A stretch of 64,000 nt of DNA from Pararhodobacter sp. Its GTDB lineage: Bacteria; Pseudomonadota; Alphaproteobacteria; Rhodobacterales; Rhodobacteraceae. The stretch spans positions 4,967 to 68,966 of the forward strand of contig NZ_JAUCBZ010000012.1 in assembly GCF_034676545.1 (NCBI RefSeq), read 5' to 3'. Shown piece after piece: positions 33,572 through 42,558 of the stretch. The notes beneath the pieces were generated by a model. That model worked only from the letters and a program-made list of their open reading frames with translations. It ran no database searches and was not told the DNA's origin. A program made the position numbers and the translations under genes. Position 1 is the first letter of the stretch. Every line of letters starts with the position of its first letter.

Positions 33572-34825
33572 TTAGCGCCCCACCAATTCGACGGCATCGC
33601 CGGGTTGCAACGAGGACAGTGGCGCGGTGATCACACGGTCACCCGCCGCCAACCCTTGGGTGATTCTGGTCAGGCCGCCGGTCCAGGTTCCGCCGGTTTC
33701 CACGCCGGCGCGTTCCAGACGGTCGTCGACAACGCGCAGCACAAACGGCCCCTCGGCGTCTTCCCGCAGGGCAATCGTGGGCAGGGCAAGGGCGTCAGGG
33801 ACAGAGTCAATGACCACCTGTGCCGTGGCAAACATCCCGCCCAGCAAGACGCCATCGGGGTTGTCGATGGTGATATAGACGGGCACCGTGCGCGTGCCTT
33901 CCTGCGCCACCGGGTTGATGCGCGAAACGACCCCTTCAAAGGGCGGTCGTTCGATTCCGTCCACGCTCACCAGCACCGCTTGCCGCTGTCGCAGCAGCGC
34001 GCCATCGGCCACGGCGGCATTGGCGCGCAGCTCGACGGTTCTCAGGTCAACGATACTGACCAACGGCGTGCCGGGGCCGACATATTGCCCCGGTTCGACC
34101 GACCGCGAGGCAACGATACCCGCGAACGGCGCGCGCACCGTCGCGTGACGCAACCGCAATTGCGCGCTCGCCACCTGATCTTGCAGCGCATCGAGGTTGG
34201 CGCGGGTTTGCGTGACCGTGTTCTGTGCCTCGTCAAGACTGGCCGAGGTGGTGACACCGCGTTCGACCAAAGCCCGCACGCGCTCCAGTTGGATCAGCGC
34301 CAATTCAAGCTGTGCCTGCGTTGCCGCCTCGCTGCTTTGCGCCTGATTCAGGTCCAGCGTGAGGGTTTCGACGTCCAGTTGCACCAAAAGCGCGCCCTCG
34401 TCGACGGTATCGCCCGGCCTGACCGCAACCGCGCGCACCTCGCCCCCCGCCTGCGACGACAATTGCGTGTTGCGCCAAGGCTCGACCGTGCCGGATGCGC
34501 GCACCCGACGTTCCAGCGTTTGCGGCGCAAGGACGCTGACTTCGTCCGGGTTGATCTGCAGGACCAGCGCCGGGGCGGGCGTGGCGGCAACCTCGACGGG
34601 CGCAGCGGGGGCCATCTGCGTGGCGTAGTAACCATAGCCGCCCGCACCCGCGACAAGAACAAGGCCGAAAACCCAAGGCCACACCCGACGCCGCACAGGT
34701 TGCCCCGCCGCAATCCGCAGATCCCGCCCAAGCTGACGATCGGACTTTGCCCAATCGGGCTTCTGTCCGGGCGCGGGTGCCGCGCTTGGGGTGTCTTTTG
34801 ACGGTGTCATGGTCTGCGGACTCAT
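33572..34825 (-). CDS. RND efflux periplasmic adaptor (membrane fusion protein, HlyD/AcrA-like)
   Basis: This is a 417-residue protein with one N-terminal membrane segment (VWPWVFGLVLVAGAGGYGYY, about residues 48-67). The biotinyl-lipoyl halves are VEPWRNTQLSSQAGGEVRAV and ATVRAPFAGIVASRSVEPGQ; the helical hairpin between them (about residues 140-225) is rich in Gln, Ala and Leu. ATG 34825 has GGAG eight bases upstream and is preferred over GTG 34834. It bridges the RND protein to an outer-membrane channel encoded elsewhere. A strong palindrome lies 46 bases upstream. Confidence 0.93.
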   Translation of the reverse strand: MSPQTMTPSKDTPSAAPAPGQKPDWAKSDRQLGRDLRIAAGQPVRRRVWPWVFGLVLVAGAGGYGYYATQMAPAAPVEVAATPAPALVLQINPDEVSVLAPQTLERRVRASGTVEPWRNTQLSSQAGGEVRAVAVRPGDTVDEGALLVQLDVETLTLDLNQAQSSEAATQAQLELALIQLERVRALVERGVTTSASLDEAQNTVTQTRANLDALQDQVASAQLRLRHATVRAPFAGIVASRSVEPGQYVGPGTPLVSIVDLRTVELRANAAVADGALLRQRQAVLVSVDGIERPPFEGVVSRINPVAQEGTRTVPVYITIDNPDGVLLGGMFATAQVVIDSVPDALALPTIALREDAEGPFVLRVVDDRLERAGVETGGTWTGGLTRITQGLAAGDRVITAPLSSLQPGDAVELVGR

Positions 34826-34870
34826 CTGGGGCACTCCGGTTTTGATCGGCGCACCATACGCATATTAGAT

Positions 34871-34888
34871 GTTCAGTCAAGACTGAAC
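34871..34888. promoter_or_regulatory. Perfect palindromic operator upstream of the RND efflux operon
   Basis: GTTCAGTC-AA-GACTGAAC is an 18-base inverted repeat with 8-base arms and a 2-base centre, placed 46 bases before the adaptor start. It has the size and form of TetR/AcrR-family sites. No TetR gene is adjacent (the next gene is a GntR regulator), so the cognate regulator is probably elsewhere. Confidence 0.7.
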
Positions 34889-35030
34889 GAACTATTGAAG
34901 CGCAAGGGCCGCGCCGCGGCTCTGATGACGTCTATGTAGCGCACCGCGGAAAAATTGTTACTTGACCGGTCCAATTTCACAATCTATCAATTTGACTATA
35001 CAACCTGCTCAGGTACGGGAGGACACGAGC

Positions 35031-35807
35031 ATGGATGAGCCACAGGCCTCACCGCCGCGCTACCGTGTGCTTGCCGACGAATTGCGGATGCGGATTGCTG
35101 ACGGTGCCTATCCGGCGGGCGCGCGTTTGCCGACCGAAGCCGAATGGGCGCAGCTTTTCGGTGTCAGCCGCGGCACCGTGATCAAGGCCATTGACGTGCT
35201 GGTGTCCGAAGGCATCGTCACCAAACGGCAAGGGGCCGGGAGCTTTGTCTCGCAACCCACGCTGCACCGGCGCTCGTCGCGGCTGCAATCCTTTAGCCAA
35301 ACCGTCGATGCGCAGGGCCACAAGGCGTCGCAGCGGGTTTTGTCGTTCGGACACGCCAGCATCGAGGAGGCCCGCGCGTTCGGCATTCAGGAGCCTGCCG
35401 CCTTGTTGGTGCGGTTGCGTCTGGTGGATGGCGTGCCCTGCGCGATACACCGCGCCATGATCCCGCAGCGCATTCTTGACATGTTGCCCGCCGAGATCCT
35501 CGGACAGTTTCTCAAAAGCACCGAGAGCAATTTTTCCCTCTATGCCGCGTTCGAAAATGCCAAGCTGGAGATCAGCAGCGGCTCGGAGCATGTGACGGCA
35601 CGGCTGGCAACCGATGATGAGGCCAGGACGCTGCATATCGCGCCGCCTGCGGCGCTGATCATCGTGGTGCGCAAGAGCTTTGACGCGGCCGGTGCGCCGG
35701 TCGAGGCCACCGAGGCGATCTATAACGCCGAGTATTATTCTTATGAATTGGACCTCGTGCGCACCCACGCGCAAAAGGCCCCGCAACGGCTGTCGCTGGT
35801 GCAGTAA
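35031..35807 (+). CDS. GntR-family regulator, HutC/UTRA subfamily
   Basis: This is a 258-residue protein starting MDEPQASPPRYRVLADELRM. The winged helix is at residues about 10-75 (LPTEAEWAQLFGVSRGTVIK, AIDVLVSEGIVTKRQGAGSF) and the UTRA ligand domain is at about 95-245 (VLSFGHASIEEARAFGIQEP). The ATG at 35031 has GGGAGG upstream; the open frame from 34962 is not needed. TTGACTATACAA at 34992-35003 is a possible half-palindromic operator. It heads the nucleoside transporter operon in the same orientation, so it probably responds to a sugar phosphate or nucleoside product of that pathway. Confidence 0.9.
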   Translation: MDEPQASPPRYRVLADELRMRIADGAYPAGARLPTEAEWAQLFGVSRGTVIKAIDVLVSEGIVTKRQGAGSFVSQPTLHRRSSRLQSFSQTVDAQGHKASQRVLSFGHASIEEARAFGIQEPAALLVRLRLVDGVPCAIHRAMIPQRILDMLPAEILGQFLKSTESNFSLYAAFENAKLEISSGSEHVTARLATDDEARTLHIAPPAALIIVVRKSFDAAGAPVEATEAIYNAEYYSYELDLVRTHAQKAPQRLSLVQ

Positions 35808-35843
35808 CCCGTCGTTCTGGACGGTTTTGGAGGAGGAGAGAAG

Positions 35844-36884
35844 ATGACGTTGAAACTCAATATCGCGGCGAAACCGGTGGTTCTTGCCAGTGCGCTGATG
35901 CTGTCCGCCGGGTCGGCGCTGGCGGATGCGGCGCCCGCCGTGCTGATCGTGGCGCAGGGCGGCCTTGGCGATGGGTCGTGGAACGATACCGCCTATGCCG
36001 GGTTCGAGGCGGGGATCGCCGCCGCCGGAATCGAAGGTTGGCCGCTTGAATCCAACGACGTTGTGGCGCAAGGCGAAGAAATCATGCGCCGCGCGGCGGA
36101 TGCCGGTTTCGGCCTGGTGATGAGCCTCGAATATTCGCATGGCGAGCCGATGGTTGCCCTGGCGCAGGATTATCCGGATACCGATTGGGTGATTTACAAT
36201 CAGGTGCGCGAGGGGGCCAATATCGCCTCGGTGCTGTTTGGCGAGCATGAGGGTTCGTATCTGGCCGGGATGCTGGCCGCGCAGATGACCACGCTCGAGG
36301 GCGTCGAGGGCATCAACCCCGAGCCGATCCTGGGCGTGATTGCCGCAATCCGCAGCCCCGGCATCGACAAATTCGTGGTCGGTTTCATGCAGGGCGCGAT
36401 GGCGATCAACCCGGATATTGATGTGCAGGTCAGCTATGCCGATACGTTCGGTGATCCGACCAAGGGCGAGCAGATGGCCAACGCCATGTTCGAATCCGGC
36501 GCGGATATCATTTATCACATCGCGGGCGGCACCGGCATTGGCGTGATTGCGGCGGCAGAATCGTCGGGGCATTACGCGATTGGCGTGGATACCGATCAGG
36601 ACGGGATGGCACCGGGCCACGTTCTGACCTCGATGATCAAGCGCGTCGATGTGGCGACCCAGCAGCTGGTCGAGGCCTATGCCGCGGGCAACTTCCCCGG
36701 TGGTCAAACCGTGACCTTTGGTCTGGCCGAAAACGGCGTTGGCCTGTCGGCGATGGAATACACCCGCGATATCATCCCGCAGGCATTCCTTGACCGGGTC
36801 GAGGCCGCGCGTCTGGCGATCATCGCCGGCGAGATCGACGTCTGGGACGTGTCCGAGCAGGGTTATCCAGAGTTCTTCCAGTAA
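35844..36884 (+). CDS. BMP-family (PnrA-like) ABC transporter substrate-binding protein
   Basis: This is a 346-residue protein with a signal peptide ending near GSALADAAP. The mature part opens with VLIVAQGGLGDGSWNDTAYA and contains GEEIMRRAADAGFGLVMSLE, VGFMQGAMAINPDIDVQVSY, ADIIYHIAGGTGIGVIAAAE and AIGVDTDQDGMAPGHVLTSM, all typical of BMP/Med receptors of purine and pyrimidine nucleosides. GGAGGAGGAG precedes the ATG. It is the periplasmic part of the ABC system encoded by the next three genes. Confidence 0.93.
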   Translation: MTLKLNIAAKPVVLASALMLSAGSALADAAPAVLIVAQGGLGDGSWNDTAYAGFEAGIAAAGIEGWPLESNDVVAQGEEIMRRAADAGFGLVMSLEYSHGEPMVALAQDYPDTDWVIYNQVREGANIASVLFGEHEGSYLAGMLAAQMTTLEGVEGINPEPILGVIAAIRSPGIDKFVVGFMQGAMAINPDIDVQVSYADTFGDPTKGEQMANAMFESGADIIYHIAGGTGIGVIAAAESSGHYAIGVDTDQDGMAPGHVLTSMIKRVDVATQQLVEAYAAGNFPGGQTVTFGLAENGVGLSAMEYTRDIIPQAFLDRVEAARLAIIAGEIDVWDVSEQGYPEFFQ

Positions 36885-36978
36885 CGCTGGTTCTGATCGG
36901 GCGTCTGCCCAACCGTGAAACTCCGCGAACCGGCATCGGTTCGCGGGCACAAATCCCGCCTGTCCGGAGCCTTTTCCC

Positions 36979-38502
36979 ATGACCGACATTGCCCTCGGCG
37001 CGTCCGATATCTGGAAGTCCTACGGCCCGGTTCAGGCCAACCGCGGAATTTCGCTGGAGGTCGCCCCCGGTCAGATCCATGCCATCGTCGGCGAGAATGG
37101 CGCGGGAAAATCGACCCTGATGCGGATGTTGCAGGGCCTGGAGCGGCCGGATCGCGGGCATGTCATCGTCAATGACGCCCCCGTGCAGTTTTCCGGCCCC
37201 GCCGAGGCGCTCGGGCTGGGTATCGGCATGGTGCATCAGGAATTCATGCTGGCACCCGAGTTGACGCTGCTGGAAAATCTGGTGCTGGGCGATGAGCCGG
37301 TGCGCGGTGGCTTTGGCCCGCTTGCCCGCATCGACTGGACCAAGGCCGAGGCGCAGGGCCGCGAACTGGCCGACCGGATCGGCATCGAGGTTGATTGGCA
37401 CCGTCGCGCGGGCACGGCGCCGGTGCATATCCAGCAATTCGTGGAAATCATCCGCCTGCTGCGCCGGGGCACGCGGATTCTGATCCTCGACGAGCCGACC
37501 GCCGTGCTGGCCCCGCAGCAAGTCAACGAGCTTTTTGACCTGTTGCGCCGCATTCGCGACGACGGCACCACCATTTTGTTCATCAGCCATAAAATCCGCG
37601 AAGTCACCGCGCTGGCCGACCGGGTGACGGTGATCCGGCAAGGCGCGCTGGCCTTCAGCGCCACTATCGCCGACACCAGCGGCGAGGAAATCGCCGGGCA
37701 TATCGTTGACGGCGCGCCGCCCGAACGCGACAGCACGCCGCGCAAGACGCCGGGTGCGCCGGTGTTCCGGGTCCGTGGCCTGAACGCGCCGTCGATCAAC
37801 AAGTCACAAGCCCTGCACGCCATTGATTTCGAGGTGCGCGCCGGCGAGATCGTCGGGCTGGCGGGCGTGGCGGGCAATGGGCAGGTCGAGTTGATGGAGG
37901 CGCTGATCGGGCTGCGCCGCGCACAAGGCCGCGTCACCTTGCACGACACGGATCTGTCGGGCACTGGCACCAAGGCGCGCCGTCAGGCCGGGATCGGCTT
38001 TATCAGCGAAGATCGCCGTCACGAGGGCTTGGCGATGGCCGCCTCGATCGAGGATAACGTGGTGGCCGGATCGCAGCGGAGTGCCCCCATCGGGCGCGGC
38101 TGGTGGCTGAACCGCCGGGCCCTGCGTGCCGAGGCTGGCGCGCGGCTGGCGCGGCTGGCGGTGCGCTTTGGCCGACAACGCGATCCGATTTCCAGCCTGT
38201 CGGGCGGCAACCAGCAACGTGTTGTTTTCGCGCGGGAAATCGCATCCTCGCCGCCGCTTTTGCTGGTCTCGCAGCCAACCCGCGGTGTCGATCTGAACGG
38301 CATTGCGGCGATTCACGGCATTCTGGAGGATTTCCGGGCGCAGGGCGGTGCGGTGCTGCTGGCGTCCGAGGAGCTCGATGAATTGCAGATCCTCGCCGAC
38401 CGCATTCTGGTGATGGCCGACGGGCGTCTGGTGGGCGAGGTCGCCGCCGATGCCGACCGCCGCCAGATCGGCCGCATGATGGTGATGGAGGGCGCGCAAT
38501 GA
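36979..38502 (+). CDS. ABC transporter ATP-binding protein, duplicated nucleotide-binding domains (nucleoside/BMP type)
   Basis: This is a 507-residue protein with two ABC modules. The first has Walker A VGENGAGKSTLMRML (about residue 36) and Walker B ILILDEPTAVL. The second, from about residue 255, has GVAGNGQVELMEALIG in place of a canonical Walker A, signature SLSGGNQQRVVFAREI and TRGVDLNG. The degenerate second site is usual in this sugar/nucleoside subfamily (RbsA/YufO-like). It follows the receptor gene by 94 bases and overlaps the first permease by 4. Confidence 0.94.
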   Translation: MTDIALGASDIWKSYGPVQANRGISLEVAPGQIHAIVGENGAGKSTLMRMLQGLERPDRGHVIVNDAPVQFSGPAEALGLGIGMVHQEFMLAPELTLLENLVLGDEPVRGGFGPLARIDWTKAEAQGRELADRIGIEVDWHRRAGTAPVHIQQFVEIIRLLRRGTRILILDEPTAVLAPQQVNELFDLLRRIRDDGTTILFISHKIREVTALADRVTVIRQGALAFSATIADTSGEEIAGHIVDGAPPERDSTPRKTPGAPVFRVRGLNAPSINKSQALHAIDFEVRAGEIVGLAGVAGNGQVELMEALIGLRRAQGRVTLHDTDLSGTGTKARRQAGIGFISEDRRHEGLAMAASIEDNVVAGSQRSAPIGRGWWLNRRALRAEAGARLARLAVRFGRQRDPISSLSGGNQQRVVFAREIASSPPLLLVSQPTRGVDLNGIAAIHGILEDFRAQGGAVLLASEELDELQILADRILVMADGRLVGEVAADADRRQIGRMMVMEGAQ

Positions 38503-39542
38503 AATCGGTGATGGTTCGCGAATGGCTCGAAAAAGGGTTCGGCTTTGCCGTGCCGGTGATCATCGCCGTGCTGGTCAGCTCGGTCGTTTTGTTGAGCATC
38601 GGGGAAAACCCGCTCGACACGTTCTCGTTGATCCTGTCCGAGTCGTTTGGCTCGGCGCGGCGGATTGCCTCGACGCTGTCGGCGGCAACGCCGCTGTTGT
38701 TCACCGCGGTCGCCACCGCCCTGTGTTTCCGCGCGGGCGTGTTCAACGTCGGCGTCGAGGGGGCGTTTGTCGTCGCCGGTCTGGCCAGCGTCGTGGCGGG
38801 TTTCAGCCTGCCCGCAGAGTGGGGCTGGGCGCTGATTCCGATCTGCCTGTTCGTCGGGGCGGCGTTTGGCGCGATCTGGCTGTTCGTGCCCGGCTGGCTG
38901 TTGGCGCGGCTTGAGGTGGATGAGGTGGTCTCGACGCTGATGTTGAATTTCGTCGCCGTGGGGATCACCGGCTATCTGGTCAACGGCCCGTTCCTGTCGC
39001 GCCAATCGGGCAACAATGTCACGCCGAATGTGCATGACGGGGCGGAACTGGCGCGCTTGATGCCGCCCTCGACGCTGCACAGCGGGTTTCTGATCGGGCT
39101 GGCGGTGCTGATCGCCTATGCGCTGTGGAGCCGCCACACCCCGGCCGGGGTCGAGGGCGCCTGGGTTGGCCTCAACCGTCGCTTTGCCCGCGCGGTCGGC
39201 ATCTCGGTGCCGCGCACGATCATTGGCGCGATGGTGCTGTCGGGCGTGGTCGCGGGGCTGGGCGGGGCGGCGCATGGCTTGGGCCAGTTGTACCGCTTTA
39301 CCGACGGGTTCTCTGCCGGTTACGGGTTTACCGGCATGGCGGTGGCGCTGCTCGGGCGCAACCATCCGGTCGGCATCTTGCTGGGCGCGATCCTGTTCGG
39401 GGCCTTGGCCTCGTCGGGGGCGACGATCCAGCTGTTCTCGAATATCCCGCTGGATCTGGTGAACATCATTCAGGGCATCGTGATGATTTTCGCGGTGGTG
39501 GAACTGGGCCGCATCACCCTGCGACGGAGGGCACGGGCATGA
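38499..39542 (+). CDS. ABC transporter permease, nucleoside/BMP type (first)
   Basis: This is a 347-residue multi-helix permease. TLSAATPLLFTAVATALCFR, AGVFNVGVEGAFVVAGLASV and GATGF-like later segments (GVVAGLGGAAHGLGQLYRFT, GYGFTGMAVALLGRNHPVGI) are typical of the NupP/YufP-like permeases related to RbsC. The ATG overlaps the ATPase stop and the stop overlaps the next permease start, showing tight coupling. Confidence 0.92.
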   Translation: MKSVMVREWLEKGFGFAVPVIIAVLVSSVVLLSIGENPLDTFSLILSESFGSARRIASTLSAATPLLFTAVATALCFRAGVFNVGVEGAFVVAGLASVVAGFSLPAEWGWALIPICLFVGAAFGAIWLFVPGWLLARLEVDEVVSTLMLNFVAVGITGYLVNGPFLSRQSGNNVTPNVHDGAELARLMPPSTLHSGFLIGLAVLIAYALWSRHTPAGVEGAWVGLNRRFARAVGISVPRTIIGAMVLSGVVAGLGGAAHGLGQLYRFTDGFSAGYGFTGMAVALLGRNHPVGILLGAILFGALASSGATIQLFSNIPLDLVNIIQGIVMIFAVVELGRITLRRRARA

Positions 39543-40423
39543 TTGAACTGATACTCGCCGCAGCATTGGTGCAGACCACGCCGATCCTGCTGGCGGCGAT
39601 TGGCGGGCTGGTGAACCGGCAAGCGGGCATCGTCAACATTGCGCTGGAAGCCAAGATGCTGGTCGGAGCCTTTGTCGCGGTGATCGTGTCATCGGCAACC
39701 GGCAGTTGGCCGCTGGCGCTGATGGCGGCGGCGGTTTCGGGCGCGGTGATCGGCTATTGGTTCTCGCTGAGCATCACCCGGCTGGGTGCCAACATGATCA
39801 TCGCCGGGCTTGGCCTGAACGTGTTGGCGGCGGGCGCGTTGGGCTTTGTGATGACCATCGTTTATGGCTCATCGGGCACGCTCAGGCTGCCCGACATGGC
39901 GCTGCTGCCGCGCCTTCCGTCCGACTGGGTGGCCGATCTTCCGCTGGTTGGCACGATTCTGGCGGCGCTGGATCCGCTGACGGTGTTTGCGTGGATCTGC
40001 GTGGCAGTCCTGCCGTTCCTGCTGAGTTCGACGCGCATCGGCTTGTGGGTGCGGGCGACCGGCAATGCCGCGCCGGTGGTCAGTTCGGTGGGGCTGAAGC
40101 CCGCGCTGGTGCAAGAGGCCTCGACCGCGTTTGCCGGGTTTTTCGCGGGGCTCGCGGGGGCGCATCTGGCGCTCTATTCGCTGGGCATTTTCAACGAAGG
40201 GCTGACCGCCGGGCGCGGATTCATCGCGCTCGCCGCGTTCTACTTTGGCCGTGACAGGCCGTGGCAGACGGCGGCGACCTGCCTGTTCTTTGGCCTGCTC
40301 GACGCCGGGCAGATCCGTATGCAGACCGTTGGTCTGCCCCCCCGTTTGATCAGCGCGCTGCCCTATCTGATGGTCTTGATCGCGCTGGTCCTGACCCAAG
40401 TTCGCGCCCGCAGGAGGACATAA
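39539..40423 (+). CDS. ABC transporter permease, nucleoside/BMP type (second)
   Basis: This is a 294-residue permease starting MIELILAAALVQTTPILLAA. GGLVNRQAGIVNIALEAKML is the conserved loop of the NupQ/YufQ-like partner permeases. ALYSLGIFNEGLTAGRGFIA and ALAAFYFGRDRPWQTAATCL complete the pattern. The ATG at 39539 overlaps the first permease's stop; its own stop (TAA) overlaps the next gene's ATG. With the first permease it forms the membrane channel. Confidence 0.92.
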   Translation: MIELILAAALVQTTPILLAAIGGLVNRQAGIVNIALEAKMLVGAFVAVIVSSATGSWPLALMAAAVSGAVIGYWFSLSITRLGANMIIAGLGLNVLAAGALGFVMTIVYGSSGTLRLPDMALLPRLPSDWVADLPLVGTILAALDPLTVFAWICVAVLPFLLSSTRIGLWVRATGNAAPVVSSVGLKPALVQEASTAFAGFFAGLAGAHLALYSLGIFNEGLTAGRGFIALAAFYFGRDRPWQTAATCLFFGLLDAGQIRMQTVGLPPRLISALPYLMVLIALVLTQVRARRRT

Positions 40424-40980
40424 TGAACCGCACCGCGCTTTTGGTCATCGACATGCAGAATTCGTTTCTGCACCCTGATGGCGAGAATTTTTACCCGGAT
40501 GCGCCCGCCGTGATCGCCCCGGCGCTGCGCCTGATCGAGGCCGCCGACAAGGCCGGTGCGATCATCGTGCATGTGTCCGAAGGCCACCGCGCCGGGTTCG
40601 AGGATTTCGAGCAGCGCCGCCTGCCCACGCACTGCATATCCGGCGCGTTCAACGCCGCGTTCTACGAGGGCTTTGGCCCCGCCGGGCGCGCGCGCGAAAT
40701 CACCATCGTCAAGCGCCGCTATTCGGCATTTTTCGGCACCGATCTGGCGTTGTTCCTGACCGAGCAGAAGATCGACCGCGTGGTGATCTGTGGCGTGAAA
40801 ACCAACGTCTGCGTGCGCGCCACCGCCACCGATGCCTTTGGACACGGGTTCGAGGTGGTCTTGGCGCGTGAGGCCACCAATTCCAACCGCCGCAATCTGG
40901 CCGAGGCCTCGATCGAGGATATCGACCGCTATGTCGGCAAGGCGGTGGACATGAAGACGGCGCTGGAGTTGCTGGCATGA
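40423..40980 (+). CDS. Isochorismatase-like cysteine hydrolase
   Basis: This is a 185-residue protein with the Asp-Lys-Cys triad of the family: Asp10 in LLVIDMQNSF, Lys97 in TIVKRRYSAFFGTDL and Cys130 in ICGVKTNVCVRATATDAFGH. Members include nicotinamidase, ureidoacrylate and N-carbamoyl hydrolases. AGGAGG precedes the ATG, which overlaps the permease stop (TAATG). In this operon it could act on the base released from a nucleoside, for example an amide such as nicotinamide or a ring-opened pyrimidine, but the residues visible do not decide between them. Confidence 0.85.
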   Translation: MNRTALLVIDMQNSFLHPDGENFYPDAPAVIAPALRLIEAADKAGAIIVHVSEGHRAGFEDFEQRRLPTHCISGAFNAAFYEGFGPAGRAREITIVKRRYSAFFGTDLALFLTEQKIDRVVICGVKTNVCVRATATDAFGHGFEVVLAREATNSNRRNLAEASIEDIDRYVGKAVDMKTALELLA

Positions 40981-41813
40981 GCCAACTTGTCGTCACCGGC
41001 TACGCCAGCCTCGACTATGCCGTGGGGCTGGACGGGCAGGCGCTGGGTGACACCACGACGCTGATCGCGCGCCGTGATCCGCAGGCCTGGCCGCGTGCCG
41101 GGGGCTGCCCGACCTATATCGCCGCCGCTGCCGTGCGCGCCGGGCAAAACGCAGCACCTGTGATGTGGGTTGGCAGCGGGGCCGAGGGGCAGCGGTTCAA
41201 CGACCTGCTGGCCGGGCAGGGGGTGCCGACCGAGGGGATCGGTGTCACCGATTCTGCGCGCTCGCCAACCTCGATGCTGATCTATCAGGCCGATGGCAGT
41301 TGCATGTGCCTTTATGACCCGGCGCTGGACCGGCGCGAACGGTTGACCGAGGCGCAGCGCGGGCTGATCGCGCAGGCCAGCCATCTGTGCATATCGGTCG
41401 GGCCGCCGCAGTTGATGGATCAGATCCTCGATGCCTGCCCGACGGGCGCGCGGCTCTATTGGGCGGTGAAAAACGACCCCGACGCGTTCCCGCCCGCGCT
41501 GCGGGCGCGGCTGTCAACGCGGGCGGATGTGATTTTCTGCAACGCGTCCGAGGTCGGGCTGATCGGCCCGACGCAGGCGGTGATCGTGGAAACCCGGGGC
41601 GCGCGCGGGGTTGCCGTGCGGCAGGGCAGCAGGTCAGGCGAATTGCCGACCCAAGCCGTCGAAATCAAGGACGCCACCGGCGCGGGGGATACCTTTGCGG
41701 GTGGATATATCGCCGCTGAAATGGCGGGCGCAGACAAGATGAAGGCCGCTCAGGCAGGGCTGGAGGCCGCCGCCGCATTGCTGAACGCGCGGTTAGAAAG
41801 GATGACGACATGA
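40977..41813 (+). CDS. PfkB-family carbohydrate kinase
   Basis: This is a 278-residue ribokinase-fold protein starting MSQLVVTGYASLDYAV. The anion-hole motif DATGAGDTFAGGY lies at residues 232-244, with Asp238 as catalytic base, and a substrate-side RAGGCPTYIAAAAVRAG motif lies near 40. It overlaps its neighbours by ATGA on both sides. A pentose or pentose phosphate released by the phosphorylase, or a nucleoside, is a plausible substrate. The protein is a little short for ribokinases (about 300). Confidence 0.88.
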   Translation: MSQLVVTGYASLDYAVGLDGQALGDTTTLIARRDPQAWPRAGGCPTYIAAAAVRAGQNAAPVMWVGSGAEGQRFNDLLAGQGVPTEGIGVTDSARSPTSMLIYQADGSCMCLYDPALDRRERLTEAQRGLIAQASHLCISVGPPQLMDQILDACPTGARLYWAVKNDPDAFPPALRARLSTRADVIFCNASEVGLIGPTQAVIVETRGARGVAVRQGSRSGELPTQAVEIKDATGAGDTFAGGYIAAEMAGADKMKAAQAGLEAAAALLNARLERMTT

Positions 41814-42547
41814 AAAGAGCTTGGTACACGGGTCATTCCGCCGACGAACTGGGGTCCAGCGCGATCCTTGTCGGCGACCCCGAGCGCGTGGGCCGCATTG
41901 GTGCGCTGCTGCAAGATCCGGTGTTCCTGCCGGTCAAGCGCGGCCTCGCCACGGTGACCGGCACATGGAACGGCAAGAAGGTCAGCATTGCCGCCTTTGG
42001 CATGGGCGCGCCGATTGCCACCATCGTGCTGCATGAATTCGCCGATCTGGGGATCAAACGCTTCGTGCGCATCGGCACGGCGATGTATTTCCCGCCGGCC
42101 TCGGGCGGGGATTTCCTGATCTCGGATGACGCGCTGGTGTTTGACGGCACCTCGCCGGCGTATGGCGTGCCAATGGGCGAGCGGGTGGCGGCTGACACAT
42201 CGCTGGCCGACCGGCTGGCCGCCAGCGCCACTGCGGCGGGCGAAACCCCGACGCGCGGGCTTTATGCCACCTATGACGCCTTTTACCGCGACATGTTCGG
42301 CATCGACGCCAAGGGCAACGCGCGCGCCGCACAGATGCGCCGCGACATGGCGGCCAAAGGCGTCGTCGCGGTGGATATGGAGACCTCGGCGCTGTTGGCG
42401 GCGGGCCGCGATCTGGGCGTTGCGGTGGCGACCCTGTGCTACGGCACGGTGGACGCGCTGAGTCAGGAAAAGCTGGGGGCCGAGGCCCTCGAATCCGGTG
42501 AATTGACCATGTTCAAACTCGCGCTCGACGCGATCACGGCAGACTGA
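41810..42547 (+). CDS. Nucleoside phosphorylase, uridine phosphorylase-like
   Basis: This is a 245-residue enzyme. AILVGDPERVGRIGALL is the phosphate-binding start of the PNP/UDP family (GDP.R), GMGAPIATIVLHEFADLGIK and FVRIGTAMYFPP follow, and VVAVDMETSALLAAGRDLGV is the ribose-binding ME.S segment. It should cleave a nucleoside with phosphate into base and ribose 1-phosphate. It overlaps the PfkB gene by 4 bases and lies 11 bases before the SIS gene, so it is central to the import-and-cleave logic of this operon. Confidence 0.9.
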   Translation: MKRAWYTGHSADELGSSAILVGDPERVGRIGALLQDPVFLPVKRGLATVTGTWNGKKVSIAAFGMGAPIATIVLHEFADLGIKRFVRIGTAMYFPPASGGDFLISDDALVFDGTSPAYGVPMGERVAADTSLADRLAASATAAGETPTRGLYATYDAFYRDMFGIDAKGNARAAQMRRDMAAKGVVAVDMETSALLAAGRDLGVAVATLCYGTVDALSQEKLGAEALESGELTMFKLALDAITAD

Positions 42548-42558
42548 AAGGACAGACC

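Noticed and set aside
31217..34801. 1194-codon plus-strand frame opposite the RND pump genes
   Set aside because: It is antisense to two well-supported genes, very rich in Gln, His and Arg as expected of a GC-rich shadow frame, and shows no domain.
35049..36989. 646-codon minus-strand frame opposite the GntR and BMP receptor genes
   Set aside because: It covers two real genes on the other strand and an intergenic gap, with shadow-like composition.
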